From Spirochaetota bacterium (lineage in GTDB: Bacteria > Spirochaetota > UBA4802 > UBA5368), in contig DATIKU010000016.1 in assembly GCA_035477215.1 (NCBI GenBank), positions 1-64,000 of the forward strand: DNA of 64,000 bases. The letters are read 5' to 3'. The stretch's first letter is position 1. Each line of letters begins with the position of its first letter. The notes below the pieces were generated by a model, which had not been told where the DNA came from, did no database searches, and saw only the letters and a program-made list of their open reading frames with translations. The position numbers and the translations under genes are program-made. Shown in pieces: positions 17,320 through 25,325 of the stretch.

Positions 17320-18108
17320 CTATTCCCGGTTAAGGTCCATCTCTATCTGCGCGTACGCGGAGTGGTTGTGGATCGACTCCATGTTCTCGGACTCCACCGA
17401 GAACCATAAAATCCTCTTGTCCTTCATGAGACTCTCGGCCGCGCCTCGAACCATGTCCTCCACAAACATGGGATTGCCGTAGGATTTCTCGGTGATGTAT
17501 TTCTCGTCCTCGCGCTTCAGGATCGAGTAGATGTCCGATGACGCGGCCGACTCGGCGATTGCGATGACGTCCTCGATCCAGATGCGCTCCCGCGCCTTGA
17601 TGGTGATCGTGATGATGGAGCGCTGGTTGTGCGCCCCGAACTCGCTTATTTCCCTGGAGCAGGGGCAAAGCGAGAGCACCGGCACGCTCACCTCGAGAAC
17701 GTAATAATCGTCGAATGAGCCTGCCGAAAGCTTGCAGCGATATTCCATCTTGGCCTTTTCGCGCGAGACAGGGGCCTCCTTGGTGATGAAATAGGGAAAG
17801 TCGATCTCGAAATGGGCGTTGCGGGCGGAGAGGGCCGTCTTCATCTCGTCCAGGATTTCGCGGATATTCAGCGTGCTGATGCCGTCCTGGTAGCGGTTGA
17901 GTATCTCGATGAAGCGGCTCATGTGCGTTCCGCGGAAGTTGTGCGGCAGATCGACGTACATTTTAACGCGCGCCACCGTGTGCTGCCTGCCCTCGGCCCT
18001 GTCCAGCACCACCACGGGGTAGGATATGTCCTTGACCCCGACCTTGTTGATTGGCAGGTTTCGGGGATCGGACTCCGACTGGATGTCTTTCATATCTTTG
18101 TGCGGCAT
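17320..18108 (-). CDS. folE2: GTP cyclohydrolase FolE2 (type IB)
   Basis: A 262-residue FolE2/YciA-type GTP cyclohydrolase. The active-site motif is LCPCSREISEFGAHNQRS, and SAYGNP-like KSYGNPMFVEDMVR and the final HNHSAYAQIE also match. It converts GTP to 7,8-dihydroneopterin triphosphate for folate or queuosine, using metals other than zinc in many species. ATG 18108 gives the usual N-terminus; the open frame continues upstream without family similarity. Confidence 0.93.
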   Translation of the reverse strand: MPHKDMKDIQSESDPRNLPINKVGVKDISYPVVVLDRAEGRQHTVARVKMYVDLPHNFRGTHMSRFIEILNRYQDGISTLNIREILDEMKTALSARNAHFEIDFPYFITKEAPVSREKAKMEYRCKLSAGSFDDYYVLEVSVPVLSLCPCSREISEFGAHNQRSIITITIKARERIWIEDVIAIAESAASSDIYSILKREDEKYITEKSYGNPMFVEDMVRGAAESLMKDKRILWFSVESENMESIHNHSAYAQIEMDLNRE

Positions 18109-18197
18109 TATCGTCCTTCCATGGATTTCATAATCTCGTAATTTTCGCAGTCGCTCAGACAGCGCCGCGCCCGATTGTCGCAATCGTCAACGCACAC

Positions 18198-18431
18198 TCA
18201 CGCCGTCTTGTGCCATTCCCGCTCCAGCCGCGCCTCCGGGCCGCCAAACCCGACGTTCGGGCTCATGCCGGTGCCGTTCTCAACGCACTGCCGGTTCAGC
18301 GAACAGCAGTTCGCCCTGCACTTCCGCATTCCGGAATATCCGGTCGAGGCGCAGGATCCGATTATCAGACCGGCACCCAGAAGGGCCCCCGCGAGAGATA
18401 TGCCGGGCGGTATACCCTTTTCCTTTTCCAT
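18198..18431 (-). CDS. Small cysteine-rich lipoprotein (77 aa)
   Basis: An N-terminal basic stretch (MEKEKG) and a hydrophobic core end in LIIGSC, a lipobox with Cys at about residue 27. The short mature part has four more cysteines (KCRANCC, QCVENG), probably forming disulfides. No family recognised. It lies between folE2 and map on the same strand. Confidence 0.55.
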   Translation of the reverse strand: MEKEKGIPPGISLAGALLGAGLIIGSCASTGYSGMRKCRANCCSLNRQCVENGTGMSPNVGFGGPEARLEREWHKTA

Positions 18432-18505
18432 AAAAATACAAAATACACAAGCCCAACGACCGATTCCTGATTTTCTCCGCAGCGATCGTTCTCCGGGCCC
18501 GGCCG

Positions 18506-19258
18506 TCAGGCCGTCAATACGACCGGCCCCTTCGAGGTAACCGCTACCGTGTGCTCAAACTGCGCCGAAAGCCTCCCATCGGCTGTCACCACGGTCCAGC
18601 CGTCCCGAAGCGAAAGCACATCGGGAGCACCCTCGTTGAGAATGGGCTCGATGGCAAGCACCATACCCTCCTCTATGACCCTTCCCGTCCCCTTCCTGCC
18701 GAAGTGCGGAACGATCGGCTGTTCGTGCACCGCGAAGCCCACGCCGTGGCCGGTAAAGTCCCGCACCACTCTGAAACCGCGGCTCTCGGCAAGCGACTGT
18801 ATGGCCGCGCCCACATCGCCCAGGCGGTTCCCGGCGCACAGCAGCGGTATCGCCCTCGCCAGCGCCTCTTCGGCGGTCCTCGCCAGGAGCGCCGCTCGCT
18901 CCGCGACGGGTTCCACCAGGAAGGTTACACACCTGTCGGCGAAATAGCCGTTTTTAACCACGCCTATGTCGATTTTAACCAGATCCCCGGCGCGCACAAT
19001 CTTATTTTTTGATGGGATGCCGTGGACGATCTCATTGTTGAGCGAGATACAGCTTGAGTAATCGTACTTGCGTATCGTCTTGAACGAAGGCCGCGCCTTG
19101 TAGCGGTGGATCCGCTCCTCGATGAAACGGTCGACCTCAAGCGTCGACCGGTCTACAAGCGTCTCGCCGGAAATCTCCGCGAAGATTCCGGCTATAATCC
19201 CGCCCGCCTCCCTGATGCGCTCGATATCGTCCGCGGATTTAAGGCGTACATCCCTCAT
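18506..19258 (-). CDS. map: Methionine aminopeptidase type I
   Basis: A 250-residue type I enzyme removing initiator methionine. Metal ligands are visible: KIDIGVVKNGYFADRCVTF (two Asp), FTGHGVGFAVHE (His), GMVLAIEP (Glu) and SAQFEHTVAVT (Glu). No N-terminal zinc-finger extension is present. It follows recA by 15 bases on the same strand, so they are probably co-transcribed. Confidence 0.94.
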   Translation of the reverse strand: MRDVRLKSADDIERIREAGGIIAGIFAEISGETLVDRSTLEVDRFIEERIHRYKARPSFKTIRKYDYSSCISLNNEIVHGIPSKNKIVRAGDLVKIDIGVVKNGYFADRCVTFLVEPVAERAALLARTAEEALARAIPLLCAGNRLGDVGAAIQSLAESRGFRVVRDFTGHGVGFAVHEQPIVPHFGRKGTGRVIEEGMVLAIEPILNEGAPDVLSLRDGWTVVTADGRLSAQFEHTVAVTSKGPVVLTA

Positions 19259-19273
19259 GGGGCTCAGCCCCCC

Positions 19274-20317
19274 CTACGATTTCACCGCTTCCTCGGCGGG
19301 CCTCTCTTCGACGATGATGCCGGTGGCGAGCTTGATTTTATGCTCTATCTCGCGCGCGATCTCCGGATGCTCCTTCAAAAACGCCTTCGCATTCTCCCTG
19401 CCCTGCCCCACACGCTCCTCGCCGTAGGAATACCATGTACCCGCTTTTTTTACGATGCTCAGACTGGTGCCCATGTCGAGGATACCGCCCTCGCGCGATA
19501 TCCCGGAATCGTACATCACGTCGAATTCCGCCTGCCGGAACGGCGGCGCCACCTTGTTCTTTACCACCTTGACCCGGACCCGGTTACCGATCGCCTCGTC
19601 CCCGTTTTTAAGCGTCTCGATGCGCCGTATGTCCAGTCGCACCGAGGCGTAAAACTTGAGCGCGTTTCCCCCGGTCGTGGTTTCGGGCGAGCCGAACATC
19701 ACGCCGATCTTGTGCCGTATCTGGTTGATGAAAATGACCGATGTCCTGGACTTGGCGATCACCCCGGTGAGTTTTCGAAGCGCCTGGCTCATCAGCCGAG
19801 CCTGCAGGCCCATGTGCGAATCGCCCATCTCGCCTTCGATCTCGGCCTTGGGCACGAGCGCCGCGACGGAGTCGATTACCACCACGTCCAGCGCTCCGGA
19901 GCGCACCAGCGCCTCGGTGATCTCCAGAGCCTCCTCCCCGGTGTCGGGCTGGGATACGAGGAGGTCGTCGGTTAGAACGCCGAGCTTCGCCGCGTAGGCC
20001 GGATCGAGCGCGTGCTCCGCGTCGACGAACGCGGCGATCCCGCCGAGCTTCTGCGCCTCGGCGACCATATGCAGTGTCAACGTGGTCTTGCCCGATGATT
20101 CCGGCCCGAATATCTCGGTGATCTTGCCCCGCGGGATCCCGCCTATGCCGAGTCCCACATCGAGCTCGATCGAGCCCGTCGAGATGGCCGCCACCTTTAT
20201 TTTGGCGGACTCGTCCCCGAGCCGCATGATTGAGCCCTTGCCGAACTGTTTTTCTATCTGTGCCATGGCCGATTCGAGCGCCTGCGTCTTCTGGTTCAGT
20301 TCCTTTTGTTCTGCCAT
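19274..20317 (-). CDS. recA: Recombinase A
   Basis: A 347-residue RecA. Walker A is [14 protein letters not shown], Walker [13 protein letters not shown], loop L2 region [22 protein letters not shown] (only NQIRxKIGVMFG is diagnostic). It forms filaments on single-stranded DNA for homologous recombination and SOS induction. It starts at 20317 behind a GAGGAGATCG ribosome site. Upstream, a palindrome at 20404-20422 is a possible LexA-type operator. Downstream is map. Confidence 0.97.
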   Translation of the reverse strand: MAEQKELNQKTQALESAMAQIEKQFGKGSIMRLGDESAKIKVAAISTGSIELDVGLGIGGIPRGKITEIFGPESSGKTTLTLHMVAEAQKLGGIAAFVDAEHALDPAYAAKLGVLTDDLLVSQPDTGEEALEITEALVRSGALDVVVIDSVAALVPKAEIEGEMGDSHMGLQARLMSQALRKLTGVIAKSRTSVIFINQIRHKIGVMFGSPETTTGGNALKFYASVRLDIRRIETLKNGDEAIGNRVRVKVVKNKVAPPFRQAEFDVMYDSGISREGGILDMGTSLSIVKKAGTWYSYGEERVGQGRENAKAFLKEHPEIAREIEHKIKLATGIIVEERPAEEAVKS

Positions 20318-20403
20318 TTCGATCTCCTCGAGGTTTTGAATTGCCGTTCCGTGCTACTATTAAAACGAATTAACGCAAGAAAATATGAAAACGAAACGGT
20401 GCC

Positions 20404-20422
20404 TTCCGTAAAAATTTCGGAA
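20404..20422. promoter_or_regulatory. Palindrome upstream of recA, possible SOS operator
   Basis: TTCCGTAAAAATTTCGGAA is a 19-base inverted repeat with five perfect outer pairs and two inner pairs, 87 bases upstream of the recA start. Position and symmetry fit a repressor site. It does not match the LexA boxes I know, so the link is inference. Confidence 0.35.
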
Positions 20423-20512
20423 AACACGGGCCGCCCGCCCTGGTCCGTGTCGCATTCGTTGTTTTTGTCGTCGATTTCCCGGAAAAAGTCAAGGAAAATA
20501 CTACATTTTTGT

Positions 20513-22174
20513 TTAGCTGTTTCCCTTTTTGTGAAAAATGCCGTGCTGGCCCCTGCGCTCCTGGTCCCCGCGCGCAACGAATATCTTTTCGCCGGTGAGC
20601 GGATCGACGCCCGTGAGGTATATCGCCGACGAAAGGGTGAGCGGAAGGGGGAAAAACGCCTGCACCTGCTCGGGCATGAAAGCGAAGGCCGAGAGCACGC
20701 GTTCGCGCATGGTTTTCATATCGGCCATGCGGCAGCCCGGATGGCAGGACATGAGATAGGGAACAAGGTATTGCCGTTTGCCGGCCTTTCGCGACGCCGC
20801 GAAAAACGCCTCGGCAAACTCCTCCAGGCCGAAGAGGTGTTTTTTACGCATAACGTCGAGGACGCCCGCCGAGGTGTGCTCGGGGGCGATTTTTAGCTGG
20901 CCGCTTACATGGTCGCGCGCAAGATCCCCGAGCAGCGACGGGGCGTCGCGCATGAAGAGGTCGTAGCGTATTCCCGAGCCCACCGTCGCGTGCCGCACGC
21001 CCGGCGCGCCCAGCGCCCCGGAGAGAAGCTTCATCCATGAGGCGGTGTTCACCTTCAGATTGGCACAGAGGTCCGGATAGAGGCAACTCTGCCGCGCGCA
21101 CCGCCAGTCGGCCGCGCAGACGGTCCCGTACATGTTCGCCGACGGCCCGCCGATATCGGTTATGTGTCCGCCGAAGCCTTCCGCGGTCGAAAGCCGGGCG
21201 ACCTCCTCCATGATTGAGCCGGCGCTCCGCGGCACGATCCGCCTGCCCTGGTGGAGCCCCAGCGAACAGAATGCACAGCCCGACACGCAGCCGCGGTGCG
21301 AGTTGATCGAATTGCGTATGACCGAAAAACCGGGCACCTCCTCCCGGTACGATGGGTGGGGCCGCCGCGCGAAGGGCAGATCGTATATGGCGTCGAGATG
21401 TTCGCCCTCCATCCGCGGCGATGGGTGCTGAACGATGTAGCGCTTCCCGGACTCCTGGGCCAGCACACGGTGCTGGTTCAGATAGAATTCCCGGTAGAAG
21501 CGCGCGTAGGCGTCCCTGTCCCTGACGGTCTCCGCCTCCGGAGGAAGTAAATGCGCCCCGGAGGGCGGGGCCCGGCGCACCTCGACGGTGCCGGGAATGT
21601 CCGAAAGCGGTTCGCCGGCGTTCAGCCTGCGCGCGATCTCGACTATCTGTATTTCGCCCATGCCGTGGACCAGAATGTCGGCCCTGGAGTCGAGAAGGAT
21701 CGAGCGGCGCACACGGTCGTCCCGGAAGTCGTAGTGGGCAAAGCGCCGCATTGACGCCTCGATGCCGCCGAGAACGATCGGCACGTCCCTGTAGGCCGCG
21801 CGGATCATGTTGGCGTAGACGATCACCGCCCGCTCGGGCCTTCCGCCGGCGGCGCCCCCCGGCGCGTAGGGATCGTCGTTTCGTACTTTCCTGAACGCGG
21901 TAAAGCGAGCGAGCATGGAATCGACATTACCCGAAGTGACGCCGAAGAAGAGGCGCGGTCTCCCGAAAACGGTCACCGCTTCGGGGATTCGCCAGGCGGG
22001 CATGGGAAGGAGCGCGATACGATAGCCCTCGGCCTCCAGGACTCGACCGATCACCGCCGCGCCGAATGATGGATGATCAACGTACGCGTCACCCGTGATG
22101 ATGACCGCATCCACGGTACGCCATCCGAGGCGGTCCACCTCGTCGCGCGATATGGGGAGAAACTGAAGAGACAT
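20513..22174 (-). CDS. YgiQ-family radical SAM protein
   Basis: A 553-residue protein of the UPF0313/YgiQ family. The N-terminal DAVIITGDAYVDHPSFGAA resembles a cobalamin-type domain. The radical SAM cluster is GCVSGCAFCSLGLHQGR (CxxxCxxC), followed by MYGTVCAADW and the family end LTGVDPLTGEKIFV. Cells use radical SAM chemistry here on an unknown substrate. ATG at 22174 (MSLQFLPIS) matches the usual start. It is upstream of recA on the same strand with about 195 bases between, so it likely has its own terminator. Confidence 0.9.
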   Translation of the reverse strand: MSLQFLPISRDEVDRLGWRTVDAVIITGDAYVDHPSFGAAVIGRVLEAEGYRIALLPMPAWRIPEAVTVFGRPRLFFGVTSGNVDSMLARFTAFRKVRNDDPYAPGGAAGGRPERAVIVYANMIRAAYRDVPIVLGGIEASMRRFAHYDFRDDRVRRSILLDSRADILVHGMGEIQIVEIARRLNAGEPLSDIPGTVEVRRAPPSGAHLLPPEAETVRDRDAYARFYREFYLNQHRVLAQESGKRYIVQHPSPRMEGEHLDAIYDLPFARRPHPSYREEVPGFSVIRNSINSHRGCVSGCAFCSLGLHQGRRIVPRSAGSIMEEVARLSTAEGFGGHITDIGGPSANMYGTVCAADWRCARQSCLYPDLCANLKVNTASWMKLLSGALGAPGVRHATVGSGIRYDLFMRDAPSLLGDLARDHVSGQLKIAPEHTSAGVLDVMRKKHLFGLEEFAEAFFAASRKAGKRQYLVPYLMSCHPGCRMADMKTMRERVLSAFAFMPEQVQAFFPLPLTLSSAIYLTGVDPLTGEKIFVARGDQERRGQHGIFHKKGNS

Positions 22175-22507
22175 CTGTACTTGCACCCGTACCCTGTCGC
22201 CGCCACCGCATCCGCATTCGGTAATCCGACGGTTCCGTTACCGGACAGTATCGCCTGCGCCGGAAATAAAAGCAAATATATGGCGAAAAAACGTCTCCGA
22301 TCAGAAAAAATCGTTCCCGTTCCAGGTCCGACCATTTGCGGGGCTGCGGCCCCGAAAATGGTCGATTGCCGGATCGATTTGATAAGTAGAGTTGTTGCGA
22401 AACTCGAGGATAATCCCTTTCCCCCGGATACGCAACAGGTCTATTATATCTTTGACAGCACGACGGCCTGATGATGACATCGCACCATCGTCCGACTGGG
22501 ATTTCCC
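22175..22507. other. Intergenic region with a strong hairpin
   Basis: About 330 bases between the divergent YgiQ and helix-turn-helix genes. Only shadow frames are seen. It contains the hairpin at 22330-22363. Confidence 0.45.
22330..22363. repeat. Strong 15-bp stem-loop in a divergent intergenic region
   Basis: Arms GACCATTTGCGGGGC and GCCCCGAAAATGGTC pair with a single mismatch around a TGCG loop. There is no T-run on either side, so it is not a typical intrinsic terminator. It lies upstream of both flanking genes and could be a leader structure or a protein-binding palindrome. Confidence 0.5.
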
Positions 22508-22729
22508 ATGGGAAACACAAAACTCGACATACTCCATGATATTTTCATCCGCACGCGTGACGGCGGATTCGCTTCCCTGCACGAGATCGAGGTAAACACG
22601 GCACTTTCGGGTTCACGGCTTCGTCCCATTCTCGAAGATATCAAGGAAGAAGGGCTCGTGATCGAGCATCCCGAGGGATTTTCCATCGCCCCCGGCGGGA
22701 TTCACTTCTGCCGCAGCCGCTGGGGTTAA
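22508..22729 (+). CDS. Small winged-helix-like DNA-binding protein (73 aa)
   Basis: The sequence FASLHEIEVNTALSGSRLRPILEDIKEEGLVIEHPEGFSIAPGGI has the helix-turn-helix plus wing layout of small winged-helix regulators. It ends with HFCRSRWG. The start ATG at 22508 has a poor ribosome site. The gene ends before a stem-loop at 22779-22828 that separates it from the ccm operon. It might regulate a neighbour, but nothing in the sequence shows the target. Confidence 0.55.
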   Translation: MGNTKLDILHDIFIRTRDGGFASLHEIEVNTALSGSRLRPILEDIKEEGLVIEHPEGFSIAPGGIHFCRSRWG

Positions 22730-22778
22730 GCGGAGCGTTCGTCGTGCTCGCGCGGTCTGCGGAGTTTAAGATTGCCTC

Positions 22779-22828
22779 AATTATTTTAACCGCCGCGGAT
22801 ACACCGATCCCCGGCGGTTAAAACAATT
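22779..22828. terminator. 17-bp stem-loop between the HTH gene and the ccm operon
   Basis: Arms AATTATTTTAACCGCCG and CGGCGGTTAAAACAATT pair with one mismatch around a 16-base loop. The A/T outer stem makes it plausible as a bidirectional terminator. TTGACA at 22827-22832 overlaps its right edge and could be the -35 of the ccm promoter, with only a weak -10 (ATTCAT). Confidence 0.5.
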
Positions 22829-22964
22829 GACAATTCAACGAACGGACGCGATTCATTATGGATTGGGCTTGTTGCAAATCTCGGGAATATCGGCTTTCCC
22901 CCCGCCGCAGGCGCGAGAAAACCGCCATATCGCCCGGTTATGCAGCAACTCTATCGAGCATCCA

Positions 22965-23585
22965 ATGGAAAATCCAGCAATAACCGTAACGGCACAATCC
23001 ATATCGAAATCCTTCGGCCCCGCAAAGGTTTTTGAAGGCATTTCGTTTTCACTTGGCACGGGCGAGTCGATTGCCGTAACCGGACCCAACGGTTCGGGGA
23101 AATCGACACTGTGTGAGATCGGCGCCGGCATCCGCCGTCCAACGGGCGGATCCATCGAGTATTCTCTTAACGGCCAACCACTTTCCGGGGACGGGCTTTT
23201 AAGCGTCATCGGAATAGCGAGCCCGAGAATCAATCCCTACGAAGCGCTGTCGGGCATGGAGAACGTCGAGTTCGCCGCACGCTCGCGCGGCATCGACCCG
23301 TCGTCGGCCCTGCCATTATTTGAATCGTTTGGGCTTAACCGTCATCACGGCAAGGCACTCCGCCATTACTCATCGGGTATGCGGCAGCGCCTTAAATTCA
23401 TTCTCGCGGTGCTGCACCGCCCCTCCCTGCTCATACTTGACGAACCCGGATCCAACCTCGATTCCGAGGGCAGGAGGCAGCTCGCCGCGTATCTCGACTC
23501 GCTGCGTGCGCGCACCGCCATCATCATCGCAACCAACGACGCGGAAGAGGCCCGCCTCTGCACCGGGGCGGTGCGCCTTGCTTAA
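22965..23585 (+). CDS. ccmA: Cytochrome c maturation ABC transporter ATPase CcmA
   Basis: A 206-residue ABC ATPase with Walker A GPNGSGKST, signature YSSGMRQRLKF and Walker B LLILDEP. Its place just before ccmB identifies it as CcmA, which with CcmB uses ATP to release holo-CcmE from CcmC. The start is set at ATG 22965; the frame is open further upstream but without similarity. The stop overlaps the TTG start of ccmB. Confidence 0.88.
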   Translation: MENPAITVTAQSISKSFGPAKVFEGISFSLGTGESIAVTGPNGSGKSTLCEIGAGIRRPTGGSIEYSLNGQPLSGDGLLSVIGIASPRINPYEALSGMENVEFAARSRGIDPSSALPLFESFGLNRHHGKALRHYSSGMRQRLKFILAVLHRPSLLILDEPGSNLDSEGRRQLAAYLDSLRARTAIIIATNDAEEARLCTGAVRLA

Positions 23586-24234
23586 CGCGATAATCGGCAA
23601 CATCGTCAAGGACTTCCGCATCGAGTTCAGGCGGCGCTTCGCGGTGAACATCGCCCTTTCGTTCGCTGCCATAACGACGCTCGCGGTCAGCCTCACCGCG
23701 GGGGGCGTGCTGTTGGGCGCGCAGACACAGGCCATGCTCTTCTGGATCATCCTGTTTTTCAGCGCCATGAACGGCCTGGCGCACGTCTTCACGCGCGAAG
23801 AGGAGGAAGGCACCGCGCTCTTTCTGCGGGTCACCTCCCCGGCCGCCGCGGTATACACGGCGAAACTCGTTTTCAACACCGCCGTCATTTTCATCATCGC
23901 CGCCGTTATAAGCCCGCTCTACGTGTTTTTCCTGAACGTCGACATCGCCGCCCCGGCCGCTTTCGCGGCCGCGACCTGCGCCGGCTCTCTCGCCATCGCG
24001 TCTTCGACCACGGTGCTCGCCGCCATCGTCGCCAGGGCGGGCGGGCGTGGCTCGCTCTTTACGATCATCTCGTTTCCCGTTGTGCTTCCCCCGCTGTGGG
24101 TCGCCGTCGGGGCCACCCGGACCTCGATCGCCGGAAGCGCCTCGGCCGAGGGCGTGGTTTTTTTACTTGCATTTTCGGGTGCGCTCGTCGCTGTATCGTA
24201 TATGCTTTTCGGACACATCTGGATCGAAGAATAA
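23578..24234 (+). CDS. ccmB: Heme exporter subunit CcmB
   Basis: A 218-residue membrane protein with six hydrophobic segments. It opens with IVKDFRIEFRRRFAVN, the usual CcmB beginning, and has FTREEEEGTALFLRVTS. The start is TTG at 23578, inside the end of ccmA (TTGCTTAA overlap), so translation is coupled. It pairs with CcmA in the inner membrane. Confidence 0.88.
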   Translation: MLNAIIGNIVKDFRIEFRRRFAVNIALSFAAITTLAVSLTAGGVLLGAQTQAMLFWIILFFSAMNGLAHVFTREEEEGTALFLRVTSPAAAVYTAKLVFNTAVIFIIAAVISPLYVFFLNVDIAAPAAFAAATCAGSLAIASSTTVLAAIVARAGGRGSLFTIISFPVVLPPLWVAVGATRTSIAGSASAEGVVFLLAFSGALVAVSYMLFGHIWIEE

Positions 24235-24254
24235 TCCCTGGCGGCGCAACCGAA

Positions 24255-24920
24255 ATGTTAATCACACGACTTGTTTACATTTTCATGCCCGCAGCAGTCA
24301 TAATGGCGTTCTGCTACGCGCCGGCCGCCGCGGTCCTGGGCGAAACGAGCAGGCTGCTCTACTTCCACGTGCCGCTCGCATGGATTTCGGTCATGGCCTT
24401 TACCGTATCGGGCGCGGCTGCGGTTCTGTTTCTGGCCGATAAAAAAGGCCGCTTCCCGCGCCTGGAAGATTCCTTCCACAATTCCGCTTCGCTCGGCATG
24501 CTTGCCGCGGTGCTTGCCACGGCAAGCGGATCGGTCTGGGCGAAGCTCATGTGGGGAAGCTACTGGAACTGGGACCCGCGCCAGACCTCGATCGTCATCC
24601 TGCTCCTGATCTACTCGGCCTATTTCAGCCTGCGCTCTACGCTTGCCGGAAAGCACGCGCGGGGACGGCTCTCGGCGGCCTACCTCATCATCGCGATGAC
24701 CGTCATGCCGTTTTTCGTTTTCGTCGTGCCGCGCGTCTTCCCGTCGCTGCACCCCGACCCCGTCATCAATCCCGATATGAAAATACATCTCGAGGCCGAA
24801 ATGAAACTTACGCTGATCGTCTCGGTCGTCGCCTTTTCCCTGCTTTATTTTTACCTCCTTGAAATCCTGAACAGGCCGTCGAGAATTCGTAATGCCGTGG
24901 AGGTCTCCCACGATGAATAA
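24255..24920 (+). CDS. ccmC: Heme-handling protein CcmC
   Basis: A 221-residue member of the heme-handling family with six membrane segments. The tryptophan-rich WWD-type loop reads AKLMWGSYWNWDPRQTS, and the external histidines are in LLYFHVPLAW and FPSLHPDP. CcmC loads heme onto CcmE at the periplasmic face. Starts at ATG 24255, 20 bases after ccmB. No CcmD follows: the short frame at 24913 codes for only 13 residues and has no helix. Confidence 0.9.
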   Translation: MLITRLVYIFMPAAVIMAFCYAPAAAVLGETSRLLYFHVPLAWISVMAFTVSGAAAVLFLADKKGRFPRLEDSFHNSASLGMLAAVLATASGSVWAKLMWGSYWNWDPRQTSIVILLLIYSAYFSLRSTLAGKHARGRLSAAYLIIAMTVMPFFVFVVPRVFPSLHPDPVINPDMKIHLEAEMKLTLIVSVVAFSLLYFYLLEILNRPSRIRNAVEVSHDE

Positions 24921-24950
24921 AGGACCATGCCCGGCCCGGGAGGAAGATCG

Positions 24951-25325
24951 ATGAACGCTAAACGAATCGTCGGCGTCCTCATTGTCGCCGCCTGCGTCAC
25001 CATCGCCGCCTTTTCTATGAGCGGCATGCTTACGCCCTATGTATCGTTCGCCGACGCGATGAAGTCCGGCGAATACGTTCAGATCATCGGCGCGCGTCCG
25101 AAGTCGGCCCCGGTCGAATATTCCGGGGGCTCCTTCGCCTTCACGCTGCGCGACGAGGATGGAGCGTCGCTGCGGGTGGTCCACCGAGGCGTCAAGGCGC
25201 AGAACTTCGAGCATGCCGACAAGATCGTCGCGCTCGGCACCTATGATGCACCGAGCGGTATCTTCGTCGCGGACAGGCTGCTGGTCAAATGTCCATCAAA
25301 ATACACTGGAGAAAAACAGCAATGA
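24951..25325 (+). CDS. ccmE: Heme chaperone CcmE, CxxxY variant
   Basis: A 124-residue CcmE with an N-terminal membrane anchor and an OB-fold (YVSFADAMKSGEYVQIIG, FTLRDEDGASLRV). The heme-binding motif, HxxxY in standard CcmE, here reads RLLVKCPSKY, giving Cys114 and Tyr118. The Cys variant is known from archaea and Desulfovibrio and marks the so-called System I* pathway. ATG 24951 has a strong GGAGGAAGATCG site. The stop overlaps the ccmF start (ATGA). Confidence 0.93.
   Translation: MNAKRIVGVLIVAACVTIAAFSMSGMLTPYVSFADAMKSGEYVQIIGARPKSAPVEYSGGSFAFTLRDEDGASLRVVHRGVKAQNFEHADKIVALGTYDAPSGIFVADRLLVKCPSKYTGEKQQ

Noticed and set aside
22301-22582. A 93-residue minus-strand frame overlapping the helix-turn-helix gene
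   Set aside because: It overlaps the stem-loop and the start of the plus-strand HTH gene, has no ribosome site and no motif.
24913-24954. A short frame between ccmC and ccmE as a possible ccmD
   Set aside because: It encodes only 13 residues and has no membrane helix, whereas CcmD is a small membrane protein.
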